Assembly (NCBI RefSeq): GCF_904061905.1
Contig: NZ_CAJFCI010000064.1
Coordinates: forward strand, 21,918-85,917
From: Zestomonas carbonaria
GTDB taxonomy: Bacteria; Pseudomonadota; Gammaproteobacteria; Pseudomonadales; Pseudomonadaceae
Direction: 5' to 3'
DNA: 64,000 nt
The notes under the pieces were generated by a model that did no database searches, was not told where the DNA came from, and saw only the letters and a list, made by a program, of their open reading frames with translations. Both the position numbers and the translations under genes were made by a program. Below are positions 53,503 to 63,943 of this stretch, in pieces; position 1 is the stretch's first letter; the number at the start of each line of letters is the position of its first letter.

Positions 53503-54495
53503 TCAGGCGGCGTCGCGTTTCTGTTGTTGTTTGCGGGCGTGGGCGACCGCGGCTTCGCGGACCCAGGCGCCGTCTTCGATGGCCTTGCGGCGCTGGGCGA
53601 TGCGCTCGTGGTTGCACGGGCCGTTGCCCTTGAGCACTTCGTAGAACTCGCTCCAGTCGATTGCACCGAAGTCGTAGTGGCCGCGCTCCTCGTTCCACTT
53701 CAGCTCCGGGTCCGGGGCGGTACAGCCGAGCAGTTCCAGTTGCGGCACGGTCTGGTCGACGAAGCGCTGGCGCAGCTCGTCGTTGCTCTGCCGCTTGATC
53801 TTCCAGGCCATGGACTGGGCGCTGTTCGGCGAATCGGCGTCGCTCGGGCCGAACATCATCAGCGCCGGCCACCAGAGGCGGTCGATGGCGTCCTGGACCA
53901 TGTCCTTCTGGGCCTGGGTGCCGTGGCGCATCATGGTCAGGAGGATTTCGTAGCCCTGGCGCTGGTGGAAGCTCTCTTCCTTGCAGATGCGGATCATCGC
54001 GCGCGAGTAGGGGCCGTAGGAGGTGCGCTGCAGCACCACCTGGTTGACGATGGCGGCGCCATCCACCAGCCAGCCCACCGCGCCCATGTCGGCCCAGTTC
54101 AGGGTCGGGTAGTTGAAGATGCTCGAATACTTGGCGCGGCCGCTGTGCAGCTTGGCGATCTCTTCGTCGCGGTCGGCGCCCAGGGTTTCCATGGCGCTGT
54201 ACAGGTACAGGCCGTGGCCGGCCTCGTCCTGGATCTTCGCCATCAGTTGCAGCTTGCGCTTGAGGGTCGGCGCACGGGTCACCCAGTTGCCTTCCGGCAG
54301 CATGCCGACGATTTCCGAGTGGGCGTGCTGGGAGATCTGCCGGATCAGGGTCTGCCGGTAGGCGTCCGGCATCCAGTTCTTCGCCTCGATCTTGATCTCC
54401 GCGTCGATCTTCTCCTGGAAGGCGCGCTCATCGAAGGACATCTCCTCCAGCGACTTCACGCGCTTGACGCCGGTCTCAACCAGTTGTGCGTACAT
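53503..54495 (-). CDS. paaA: Phenylacetyl-CoA epoxidase catalytic subunit
   Basis: A 330-residue di-iron oxygenase subunit that inserts one oxygen into the ring of phenylacetyl-CoA. EAGHG (about 91-95) and [10 protein letters not shown] carry the ExxH iron-binding pairs. I chose the ATG at 54495 ([14 protein letters not shown]), with GGAGAACGGC just ahead of it; an upstream ATG at 54516 gives seven extra residues and would destroy this spacing. First gene of the paa operon reading to paaZ. A large dyad with the GATACAAAAA motif lies 61-123 bases upstream. Confidence 0.97.
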   Translation of the reverse strand: MYAQLVETGVKRVKSLEEMSFDERAFQEKIDAEIKIEAKNWMPDAYRQTLIRQISQHAHSEIVGMLPEGNWVTRAPTLKRKLQLMAKIQDEAGHGLYLYSAMETLGADRDEEIAKLHSGRAKYSSIFNYPTLNWADMGAVGWLVDGAAIVNQVVLQRTSYGPYSRAMIRICKEESFHQRQGYEILLTMMRHGTQAQKDMVQDAIDRLWWPALMMFGPSDADSPNSAQSMAWKIKRQSNDELRQRFVDQTVPQLELLGCTAPDPELKWNEERGHYDFGAIDWSEFYEVLKGNGPCNHERIAQRRKAIEDGAWVREAAVAHARKQQQKRDAA

Positions 54496-54555
54496 GCCGT
54501 TCTCCAGCTTTTGCATTGTTCGATGACGGGCTCTGCGGCCCATGGCGCTATTTTT

Positions 54556-54618
54556 AAGCGATACAAAAACAAATATCAAACAATAAATAGTGTGTCATTT
54601 ATGATTTTTGTATCGCTT
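54556..54618 (-). promoter_or_regulatory. Candidate PaaX operator upstream of paaA
   Basis: AAGCGATACAAAAAC (54556-54570) and ATTTTTGTATCGCTT (54604-54618) form an inverted repeat matching at 14 of 15 bases, arms 48 bases apart centre to centre, in an AT-rich promoter region. GATAC with an A-tract also appears at 54792-54808 and upstream of paaF/paaY. That PaaX binds it is inference; the spacing could also suit looping or two dimer sites. Confidence 0.65.
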
Positions 54619-54791
54619 TGCGGGGGAGGGACCTGCGAGATGGGTATTGAAGGGTGGGAAGTGGCGTGGTTTGAGGGTTGTGAGGCTTGGTGAAGTGATG
54701 GTGAGCCTGCTGGTGGGGTATGGCGAAGGGGGTGGAGGTCTCGGCGAATGCGCCGGGCGGCGGAGCGGGATTCGTCCAGGGATTGGTTCTA

Positions 54792-54822
54792 AAGTGATAC
54801 TAAAAATCTGATTTGTATTTTT
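54792..54822. promoter_or_regulatory. Further copy of the GATAC A-tract motif
   Basis: AAGTGATACTAAAAATC (54792-54808) followed by GATTTGTATTTTTA, which is roughly its complement. It lies about 300 bases upstream of paaA, beyond the main dyad. Possibly an auxiliary operator; weaker evidence than the first. Confidence 0.4.
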
Positions 54823-54859
54823 ATTGGTGTTCCTGGTTTGTTGGGTGGAGGTTGGGCGC

Positions 54860-55198
54860 TGTGCAGGCCGGACCGTCCGGCCCTCTCCCTAGCCCTCTCC
54901 CATGAATGGGAGAGGGGGGCGCCCGTGCATGCCTGTAGCTCGTAGCCCGGATGCAATCCGGGAAACCGAACCTCCAGCACCTCCAAGCGTCATCCGAACC
55001 ACATCCCCACCAGCCCGTACTGACAGCTCCCTCTCCCATGAATGGGAGAGGGGGGCGCCCGTGCATGCCTGTAGCTCGTGGCCCGGATGCAATCCGGGAA
55101 ACCGAACCTCCAGCACCTCCAAGCGTCATCAGAACCACATCCCCACCAGCCCGCACTGATAGCCCCCTCTCCCCTCGGGAGAGGGCTGGGGTGAGGGG
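54860..55198 (+). repeat. 136-bp tandem repeat, two copies plus a partial third
   Basis: Units begin with CCCTCTCCCATGAATGGGAG at 54893 and 55029 and with CCCTCTCCC at 55165, an exact period of 136. Each full unit also carries GCCCGGATGCAATCCGGG, a frequent Pseudomonas palindrome. Copies differ at only a few bases, so the duplication looks recent. It lies between the paaK terminator and the paaA promoter; together with the two motifs at 54556-54822 it explains the 880-base gap. Confidence 0.92.
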
Positions 55199-55336
55199 CG
55201 GAGTCAGGTGCGAGTGGAGAGGTTTGTGTTGGTAAGGAAGAGACGACTCCCCCAGATTGCGCCCGGGCCACGACATAGGTGGAAAACGCTTCGCGGTTTT
55301 CCACCCTGCAGGCGATCAGTGGCTGTCCACAGACGG

Positions 55337-55361
55337 AAAAAAGCCCCGCCGAGGCGGGGCT
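55337..55361 (-). terminator. Terminator of the paaF-paaK unit
   Basis: AGCCCCGCC (55342-55350) pairs with GGCGGGGCT (55353-55361); on the minus strand the stem is followed by a run of T (complement of AAAAAA, 55337-55342). It lies about 15 bases after the paaK stop. Confidence 0.93.
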
Positions 55362-55376
55362 GGAGGGGAGTGGGCG

Positions 55377-56690
<1,314 letters not shown>

Positions 56691-56782
56691 GGCTTCACTC
56701 GAATTATTCTTGTACAGCGGCCCGGGGGCCGTGAGTGCTTGGGTTCAGGATACGCCTGCGGCGCGCGGCGTTCCCGGTTGGT

Positions 56783-57980
<1,198 letters not shown>

Positions 57981-57988
<8 letters not shown>

Positions 57989-58430
57989 CGGGGTTCTCCT
58001 GCGCGAGTACGGTGCCGCGCACCTTGTAGGACTTGCCGTGGAACAGGGCGATCAGTTGCCCGTGCTGGTTCTCGATGCGCACGTCGTAGTTGCCGGTGCG
58101 CCCGCTGCGGCTCTGCTCGATGGCCTGCGCGGTGAGGGTGTCGCCGAGGCGGGCCGGCGCCACGTAGTCGATGCTGCAGCCGATGGCCACGGTGGCCTCG
58201 TTGTAGCTGTTGCAGGCGAAGGCGAATGCCGAGTCGGCGAGGGCGAACAGGTAGCCGCCGTGGCAGGTGCCGTGGCCCTGGATCATGTCCTCGCGCACGC
58301 TCATGCCGACCTGCGCGCTGCCAGGGCCGGCCGCCAGCAGGCGCATGCCCATGCGGCGACTGGCCTGGTCGCGTTCGAACATCTCGCTGGCGCAGGCGGC
58401 GGCCAGCGAGCGGGCTTCAGTGTTGGTCAT
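57981..58430 (-). CDS. paaI: Hydroxyphenylacetyl-CoA thioesterase
   Basis: A 149-residue hotdog-fold thioesterase. [22 protein letters not shown] contains the HGG and Asp catalytic segment. PaaI hydrolyses ring-hydroxylated and other dead-end CoA esters to save coenzyme A. The ATG at 58430 is chosen; it overlaps the paaH end by 14 bases and its own stop overlaps paaJ, so translation is coupled. Confidence 0.96.
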
Positions 58431-59940
58431 GGAAGTTCCTCCCTTCGGCGACCTGGCGGCGCAGCAGCAGCGACGGGCGATAACGTTCCTCGCCATAGCT
58501 CGCCTGCAGGTTCTCCAGCACCTTCAGCACCGCCGGCAGGCCGATGGCGTCGGCCCAGGCCAGCGGGCCCCGTGGGTAATTGACCCCGGCGCGCATGGCC
58601 AGGTCGATGTCGGCGGCCGAGCCCACGCCGTGCAGCACGGCGTCGGCGGCCTCGTTGGCGAGCATGGCCACGCTGCGCAACACTGGCAGGCCGGGCAGGT
58701 CGGCGAGCGGGCTGACCGCGAGCCCGGCGCGGCGGAGCAGGGCGACGGCCTGGTCGCGGGCCGCGTCCGTGGTGTCGCGGGAGCAGGCGATGCCGATGCG
58801 CGCGGTCTTGGCGTAGTCGAGGGCGAGGTCGATCAGCACCAGGTTGCGCAGGCCGTCTTCCCTGGCGCGCTGGCTGGCCAGGCGGCCGTCGGACAGCGCG
58901 AGCACCGCGTCGCCGACGCGCAGCAGGCCGGCGCCATCGCGTTCGGTAACGGCGATGCCGGCGTCCTTCAGGCGTTGCACCAGCGGGTGGGCGACACCGA
59001 GGTCGCCTTCCACCACGCAGCTCTCCACTGTCTCGTCGCTGGCCAGCTCGACCGGTTGTGGACGCTCGGCGCCTTCGGCGTAATCGTAGAAACCGTGGCC
59101 GGACTTGCGGCCGAGGCGGCCGGCGTCGACCAGTTCCTTCTGGATCAGCGAAGGCTGGAAGCGGAAGTCGCCGTAGTAGGCGTCGAACACCGAGCGGGTC
59201 ACCGCGTAGTTCACGTCGTGGCCGATCAGGTCGGTGAGCTCGAAGGCGCCCATGCGGAAGCCACCGACATCGCGTAGCAGGGCGTCGAGGGTGGCGCAGT
59301 CGGCGGCGCCTTCCTGCCGCAGGCGCAGGCTTTCGGCGTAGAAGGGCCGGGCCACGCGATTGACGATGAAGCCCGGCGTGGACCTGGTGTGCACCGGCTG
59401 CTTGCCCCAGGCCTGCGCCGTGGCGTACAGGCGCTCGGCCAGCGCGCGCGGCGTGGCCAGGCCGGAGACGATCTCCACCAGCGCCATCAGCGGCGCCGGG
59501 TTGAAGAAGTGCATGCCGATCACCCGTTCGGGATGTCGCAGGCCGGCCGCGAGGCTGGTGATCGACAGCGACGAGGTGTTGCTGGCGAGGATGCAGTCGG
59601 CCGCGCAGCGCTCTTCCAGTTGGCGCAGCAGGCCGCGCTTGACCTCCAGGTTCTCGACGATGGCCTCGATCACCAGGGCGGCGTCGGCCAGCGCTTCGAG
59701 GCTGTCCGCCGGTTGCAGGCGGGCGACCGTATCGGCGCGGGCCTCGGCGCCCAGTTTGCCTTTTTCCACCAGCTTGCCGAGCTGGCGGTCGATGCCTTCG
59801 ATGGTCTGGGCGGCGGCGCCCGGACGGTTGTCGTAGAGCCGGACCGGGTGGCCGGCCCGGGCGGCGACCTGGGCGATGCCGGCACCCATGGCGCCGGCGC
59901 CGATCACCGCGACGATGGCGTTGCTTGCGAGTGGGTGCAT
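58417..59940 (-). CDS. paaH: 3-hydroxyadipyl-CoA dehydrogenase
   Basis: A 507-residue enzyme with an N-terminal Rossmann fold (VIGAGAMGAGIAQVA, about 12-26), the 3-hydroxyacyl-CoA dehydrogenase C-terminal domain (GFRMGAFELTDLIGHDVNY), and a second copy of that domain at 400-490, the usual PaaH layout. It oxidises 3-hydroxyadipyl-CoA with NAD. It follows paaG by one base and overlaps paaI. Confidence 0.96.
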   Translation of the reverse strand: MHPLASNAIVAVIGAGAMGAGIAQVAARAGHPVRLYDNRPGAAAQTIEGIDRQLGKLVEKGKLGAEARADTVARLQPADSLEALADAALVIEAIVENLEVKRGLLRQLEERCAADCILASNTSSLSITSLAAGLRHPERVIGMHFFNPAPLMALVEIVSGLATPRALAERLYATAQAWGKQPVHTRSTPGFIVNRVARPFYAESLRLRQEGAADCATLDALLRDVGGFRMGAFELTDLIGHDVNYAVTRSVFDAYYGDFRFQPSLIQKELVDAGRLGRKSGHGFYDYAEGAERPQPVELASDETVESCVVEGDLGVAHPLVQRLKDAGIAVTERDGAGLLRVGDAVLALSDGRLASQRAREDGLRNLVLIDLALDYAKTARIGIACSRDTTDAARDQAVALLRRAGLAVSPLADLPGLPVLRSVAMLANEAADAVLHGVGSAADIDLAMRAGVNYPRGPLAWADAIGLPAVLKVLENLQASYGEERYRPSLLLRRQVAEGRNFHDQH

Positions 59941-59941
59941 G

Positions 59942-60733
59942 TCAGCGCCCCTTGAACGACGGCGTGCGTTTTGCCATGAAGGCGGCGACGCCCTCGCGGT
60001 AATCCTCGCTGCGTCCGGCCAGGCGTTGCAGGTCGCGCTCGAGGTCGAGCTGCGTGTCGAAATCGTTGTTCAGGCTGGCGTTCAGGCTGCGCTTGATCAG
60101 CGCCAGGCCGTAGGTCGGCTGGGTGGCCAGGTGGCGGGCCAGCTTGAGGGCTTCGTCGCGCAGCTCGGCGTCGTCCACCACGCGGTAGATCAGCCCCCAC
60201 TGTTCGGCCTGTTCCGCCGTCAGGCGCTCGCCGAGCAGGGCCAGGGCCTTGGCGCGGGCCAGGCCGACCAGGCGCGGCAGGCTCCAGGTACCGCCGGAGT
60301 CGGGGACCAGGCCGATCTTGCAGAACGCCTGGATGAAGCTTGCCGAGCGTGCGGCCAGCACCAGGTCGCAGGCCAGCGGGATGTTCGCCCCGGCGCCAGC
60401 GGCCACGCCATTGACCGCGCAGATCACCGGCAGCGGCAGGTCGCGCAGGGCGCGGATCAGCGGGTTGTAGAACTTCTCGATGGACTCGCCGAGATCCGGC
60501 GCCTCGGCGTCCGGCGCGACGTTGCGGTCGGCCAGGTCCTGGCCCGCGCAGAAGCCACGGCCTTCGCCGGTGAGCAGCAGGACGCGCACCTCGGGGTTCT
60601 GCCGTACCCGCTTGAGCGCCTCGCGCACTTCGCCGTGCATCGCGGCGTTGAAGCTGTTCAGTTGCTCGGGACGGTTGAGGCTGAGGGTGGCCACGCCAGC
60701 CTCGACGGAAAACAGGATGTGCTCGAAGGTCAT
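59942..60733 (-). CDS. paaG: 1,2-epoxyphenylacetyl-CoA isomerase
   Basis: A 263-residue crotonase-fold enzyme. GEGRGFCAGQDLADRN (56-71) and GVAAGAGANIPLACDLVLAA (109-128) form the oxyanion hole region, and IGLVPDSGGTW carries the Asp that replaces the usual crotonase Glu. It converts the epoxide to oxepin-CoA and also isomerises a later intermediate. Between paaF and paaH with short spacing on both sides. Confidence 0.96.
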   Translation of the reverse strand: MTFEHILFSVEAGVATLSLNRPEQLNSFNAAMHGEVREALKRVRQNPEVRVLLLTGEGRGFCAGQDLADRNVAPDAEAPDLGESIEKFYNPLIRALRDLPLPVICAVNGVAAGAGANIPLACDLVLAARSASFIQAFCKIGLVPDSGGTWSLPRLVGLARAKALALLGERLTAEQAEQWGLIYRVVDDAELRDEALKLARHLATQPTYGLALIKRSLNASLNNDFDTQLDLERDLQRLAGRSEDYREGVAAFMAKRTPSFKGR

Positions 60734-60777
60734 GGGCTTTGCCGCTCTATCGGGTCGATGGGAACCAGGGCCGGTGT

Positions 60778-61551
60778 CTACCGGCCGGTGAATTCGGGGC
60801 GACGCTTTTCCTGGAAGGCGCGGATGCCTTCGGCGCGGTCGGCGGTGCCGGCCAGCACGGTGAAAGCGTGGCGCTCGAAACGCAGGCCGCTGGCCAGGTC
60901 GGTGTCCTGGGCCTTGAGCAGCGCTTCCTTGGCCAGGCGCACGGCCAGCGGCGCCTTCCCGGCGATGGCGCGGGCGATTTCCAGGGCGCGTTCGACGGTG
61001 AGTTCGGGCAGGGTCACTTCGCTGACCAGGCCGGCGCGCTGGGCATGGCGGGCGTCGATGGGCTGGCCGGTGAGCACCATCTGCATGGCCAGGCTCTTGC
61101 CCACCGCGCGCAGCAGGCGCTGGGTGCCGCCGGCGCCGGGCATGATGCCGAGGTTGATTTCCGGCTGGCCGAAACAGGCGTCCTCGTCGGCGACGAGGAT
61201 GTCGGCGTGCATGGCCAGCTCGCAGCCGCCGCCGAGGCAGAAGCCGTTGACCGCGGCGATCAGCGGTTTGGGAAAGGAGGCGATGCGCTGCCAGTGGGCG
61301 ACGCGCGGGTCTTCGAGGATGCCGACCAGATCGCGCTCGGCCATTTCCTTGATGTCTGCGCCGGCGGCGAAGGCCTTGCGGCTGCCGGTCAGCACCACGG
61401 CGCGGGTCTCGGCGTCCTGTTCGGCCAGGGCCAGTTCGGCGGCCAGCTCGCCGAGCAGTTCGGTGGTCAGCGCGTTCAGCGCTTCCGGGCGTTGCAGGGT
61501 GATCAGGCGCACGCCCGCTGCGGGGGCCTGGACGGCAAGGGTTCGAGGCAT
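60778..61551 (-). CDS. paaF: 2,3-dehydroadipyl-CoA hydratase
   Basis: A 257-residue enoyl-CoA hydratase. Both catalytic glutamates are present, E111 (GGGCELA) and E131 (GQPEINLG). It hydrates 2,3-dehydroadipyl-CoA. The ATG at 61551 follows CTGAGGACAGC; an upstream ATG adds ten residues without similarity. It is the first gene of the paaFGHIJK unit, divergent from paaYX over a region rich in the GATAC motif. Confidence 0.96.
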   Translation of the reverse strand: MPRTLAVQAPAAGVRLITLQRPEALNALTTELLGELAAELALAEQDAETRAVVLTGSRKAFAAGADIKEMAERDLVGILEDPRVAHWQRIASFPKPLIAAVNGFCLGGGCELAMHADILVADEDACFGQPEINLGIMPGAGGTQRLLRAVGKSLAMQMVLTGQPIDARHAQRAGLVSEVTLPELTVERALEIARAIAGKAPLAVRLAKEALLKAQDTDLASGLRFERHAFTVLAGTADRAEGIRAFQEKRRPEFTGR

Positions 61552-61929
61552 GTAGCTGTCCTCAGGCTGCACGCACGGCATCGTGGCCGGCTGTATTTAT
61601 TGGAATCGTTCGGCGGCGCGCGACTAACGGGTCGAGCGTCGGGCCTGTCGCAGTATAAGGGTTAAATGATACATAAATACAATATTAAAAATGATATTTT
61701 GTGTCTTATAAGTGATGCGTCAAGGCGGGGCTGCCCTGGCCGAGGAAATGGCTATAAGCCGTATTTTCCTTGGGTTGTAGCGTGTTTCGTAGGGTTCTTG
61801 AGGTCCGCCAAGGTAGCTGTGGATGTGATACGGCGTTTCGAGCTTTATCCGATTATTTTGGTGTGATACAAGATTTTCGGTACAGCTCGTGATTGCGGGT
61901 TGCTTTGCTTCTGCCTGAGGAGAACCACC
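61552..61929. promoter_or_regulatory. Divergent paaF / paaY control region
   Basis: About 380 bases. The AT-rich part at 61660-61715 holds AAATGATACATAAATAC (61664-61680) and, on the other strand, GATATTTTGTGTCTT (61693-61707), together an imperfect dyad. TGATACGG (61827) and GTGATACAAGATTTT (61863-61877) are nearer paaY. These resemble the paaA dyad and suggest several sites for the same regulator, probably PaaX, serving both divergent units. Confidence 0.6.
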
Positions 61930-61980
61930 ATGCCTGCCACCCGCCACGCCGTCTCGCCATCCCCGGGAGTCCGGCCATGA
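61930..61980 (+). CDS. Short leader ORF coupled to paaY (candidate)
   Basis: A 16-codon frame, MPATRHAVSPSPGVRP, starts at an ATG behind a very good GAGGAGAACCACC ribosome site. Its TGA (61978-61980) overlaps the paaY ATG (61977-61979) as ATGA. The frame is different from paaY. This looks like translational coupling through a leader peptide; it may also be chance. No recognisable sequence in the peptide. Confidence 0.45.
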   Translation: MPATRHAVSPSPGVRP

Positions 61981-62573
61981 CCTGCTACAGCTTCGCCGGC
62001 CTGACCCCCGTGGTGCATCCGAGCGCCTACGTGCATCCGAGCGCGGTGCTGATCGGCGACGTGATCATCGGCCCCGGCTGCTATGTCGGGCCGCTGGCCA
62101 GCCTGCGCGGCGACTTCGGGCGGATCGTCCTGGAGGAGGGCGCCAATATCCAGGACACCTGCGTGATGCACGGCTTCCCGGACAGCGACACGGTGATCGG
62201 CCGCAACGGCCATGTCGGCCACGGCGCGGTGCTGCATGGCTGCCGCATCGGCGAGGACGTGCTGGTGGGCATGAACGCGGTGGTGATGGACAACGCCGAG
62301 ATCGGCGCGCGCTCCTTCGTCTCGGCGACCGCCTTCGTCAAGGCCGGCTTCAGTTGCCCGGAGCAGTCCCTGGTGATGGGCGCGCCGGCCAGCGTCAAGC
62401 GCCTGCTCAGCGACGAGGAAGTGGCCTGGAAGCAGGCCGGCACCCGCGAATACCAGTTGCTCGCCCAGCGCTGCCTGGAGCAGATGGCCGTCTGCGAGCC
62501 GCTGGCGGAAGTCGAGGCGGACCGCCCGCGCCTCGCCGACAGCGGTTTCCGGCCAAAAGGCGGGGGGCGATGA
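61977..62573 (+). CDS. paaY: Phenylacetate-pathway thioesterase PaaY
   Basis: A 198-residue gamma-carbonic-anhydrase-like left-handed beta helix built of hexapeptide repeats (VHPSAVLIGDVIIGPGCYVGPLASLRGDFGRI). Metal-binding His residues are visible (H65 in CVMHGFPDSD, and HVGHGAVLHGC). E. coli PaaY is a thioesterase that removes inhibitory oxepin-derived CoA products. ATG at 61977, overlapped by the leader ORF. Its end overlaps an alternative paaX start. Confidence 0.95.
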   Translation: MTCYSFAGLTPVVHPSAYVHPSAVLIGDVIIGPGCYVGPLASLRGDFGRIVLEEGANIQDTCVMHGFPDSDTVIGRNGHVGHGAVLHGCRIGEDVLVGMNAVVMDNAEIGARSFVSATAFVKAGFSCPEQSLVMGAPASVKRLLSDEEVAWKQAGTREYQLLAQRCLEQMAVCEPLAEVEADRPRLADSGFRPKGGGR

Positions 62574-62638
62574 ACAGGGTCGCGGTGGCGACTGCGCGGC
62601 GGGTATATTCGGCATCATTTCCGTTGCCCGGTTCACCC

Positions 62639-63562
62639 ATGACGTCCCTCGCCCCGCTCAACCACCTGATCACCCGCTTCCAGGAACGCACGCCGATCCG
62701 CGCCAGCTCGCTGATCATCACCCTCTACGGCGACGCCATCGAACCCCACGGCGGCACCGTCTGGCTGGGTAGCCTGATCCAGTTGCTGGAGCCCATGGGC
62801 ATCAACGAACGACTGATCCGCACCTCGATCTTCCGCCTCACCAAGGAAGGCTGGCTGAGCGCGGAAAAGGTCGGCCGGCGCAGCTACTACAGCCTCACCG
62901 GCGCCGGCCGGCGGCGTTTCGAGAAAGCCTTCAAGCGCGTGTACAGCTCCAGCCTGCCGGCCTGGGATGGCGCCTGGTGCCTGGTGATGCTCTCCCAACT
63001 GCCCCAGGACAAGCGCAAGGCGGTGCGCGAGGAACTGGAATGGCAGGGCTTCGGCGCCATCGCCCCGACCGTGCTGGCCAGCCCGCGCTGCGACAAGGCG
63101 GACGTATCCGCCACCCTGCAGGAACTGGACGCGCTGGAAGACAGCATCATCTTCGAGACCCGCGCCCAGGACGTGCTGGCCTCCAAGGCGCTGCGCCTGC
63201 AAGTGCGCGAGAGCTGGAACATCGACGAACTGGGGCGGCACTACAGCGAGTTCATCCAGTTGTTCCGCCCGCTCTGGCAGGCGCTGCGCGACCAGGACAA
63301 CCTGCAACCGGCGGACTGCTTCCTGGCCCGCACCCTGCTGATCCACGAATACCGCCGGTTGCTGCTGCGCGACCCGCAATTGCCCGACGAACTGCTCCCT
63401 GGGGACTGGGAAGGCCGCGCGGCCCGCCAGTTGTGCCGCAACATCTACCGGTTGGTCTACGAAAAGGCCGAGGAATGGCTCAATGCCAACCTGGAAACCG
63501 CCGACGGTCCGCTGCCCGAGGTGGGGGAGAGTTTCTATCGGCGTTTTGGTGGGCTCAGGTAG
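62639..63562 (+). CDS. paaX: Phenylacetyl-CoA-responsive repressor PaaX
   Basis: A 307-residue GntR-like winged-helix regulator. The N-terminal DNA-binding part (about 20-95) reads ASSLIITLYGDAIEPHGGTVWLGSLI and RTSIFRLTKEGWLSAEKVGRRSYY; the rest is the effector/dimer domain (PAWDGAWCLVML; ESWNIDELG). Phenylacetyl-CoA releases PaaX from DNA. I use the ATG at 62639, where homologues begin; an in-frame ATG at 62570 overlaps the paaY stop (ATGA) and would add 23 residues. No good ribosome site precedes 62639, so the longer form is possible. Confidence 0.94.
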   Translation: MTSLAPLNHLITRFQERTPIRASSLIITLYGDAIEPHGGTVWLGSLIQLLEPMGINERLIRTSIFRLTKEGWLSAEKVGRRSYYSLTGAGRRRFEKAFKRVYSSSLPAWDGAWCLVMLSQLPQDKRKAVREELEWQGFGAIAPTVLASPRCDKADVSATLQELDALEDSIIFETRAQDVLASKALRLQVRESWNIDELGRHYSEFIQLFRPLWQALRDQDNLQPADCFLARTLLIHEYRRLLLRDPQLPDELLPGDWEGRAARQLCRNIYRLVYEKAEEWLNANLETADGPLPEVGESFYRRFGGLR

Positions 63563-63665
63563 CGGATCGCCGGCCTGGAGTAGGGGGGGCCATACCCGCA
63601 TCCGCCTTGCCATATCCAGCGAACGCATAGCCAAAATGCCGATGGCGCCTGGCCACCTTTTCCGC

Positions 63666-63707
63666 ACCGGGCCATTTTTGGCTCGGTCGGGCCAAAAATG
63701 GCCCGGT
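63666..63707. repeat. Perfect 17-bp inverted repeat with GGCCATTTTTGGC core
   Basis: ACCGGGCCATTTTTGGC (63666-63682) and its exact complement (63691-63707) enclose an 8-base loop. GCCAAAAATGGCCCG recurs as a direct copy at 63746-63760, followed by CTCG where the second copy has GTCG. It could terminate paaX transcription or be a repeated protein-binding site upstream of hcp. Confidence 0.8.
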
Positions 63708-63868
63708 CGTTTCCCCTTATTAATCAGCGACTTACGAGCGACCAAGCCAAAAATGGCCCGCTCGACCCCGAAAAACCGGCCTTTTTCGCCTTTCGGACCG
63801 GCGAAGACGATGCGGTGATCTTATATAACTAATTGATTCAGATGGACTTTCACCCTGAAGAGTGGGAC

Positions 63869-63886
63869 TTGGCACGCATCCTGCCT
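63869..63886 (+). promoter_or_regulatory. Sigma-54 (RpoN) promoter of hcp
   Basis: TTGGCACGCATCCTGCCT matches the -24/-12 consensus TTGGCACG-N4-TTGC: GG at 63871-63872 and GC at 63883-63884 are separated by exactly 10 bases. It lies about 60 bases upstream of the hcp start. Sigma-54 control of hcp and type VI genes is known in P. aeruginosa and other Pseudomonas. Confidence 0.82.
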
Positions 63887-63943
63887 TGTCGCCGACGCCG
63901 CCCCGGAGCGGCTTTCCGGCCACGAATGACAAAGGAGATTGTC

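Larger units (their letters stand above)
63563..63943. other. Intergenic region before hcp
   Basis: About 380 bases. It holds the palindrome at 63666-63707, a third copy of GCCAAAAATGGCCCG at 63746-63760, an AT-rich patch (TTATATAACTAATTGATTCA near 63822), a sigma-54 promoter match and the hcp ribosome site AAAGGAG at 63931-63937. No gene is supported in it. Confidence 0.7.

Noticed and set aside
63483..63932. Open frames in the gap before hcp
   Set aside because: They cross the palindromes and the sigma-54 promoter and have no similarity to known proteins.
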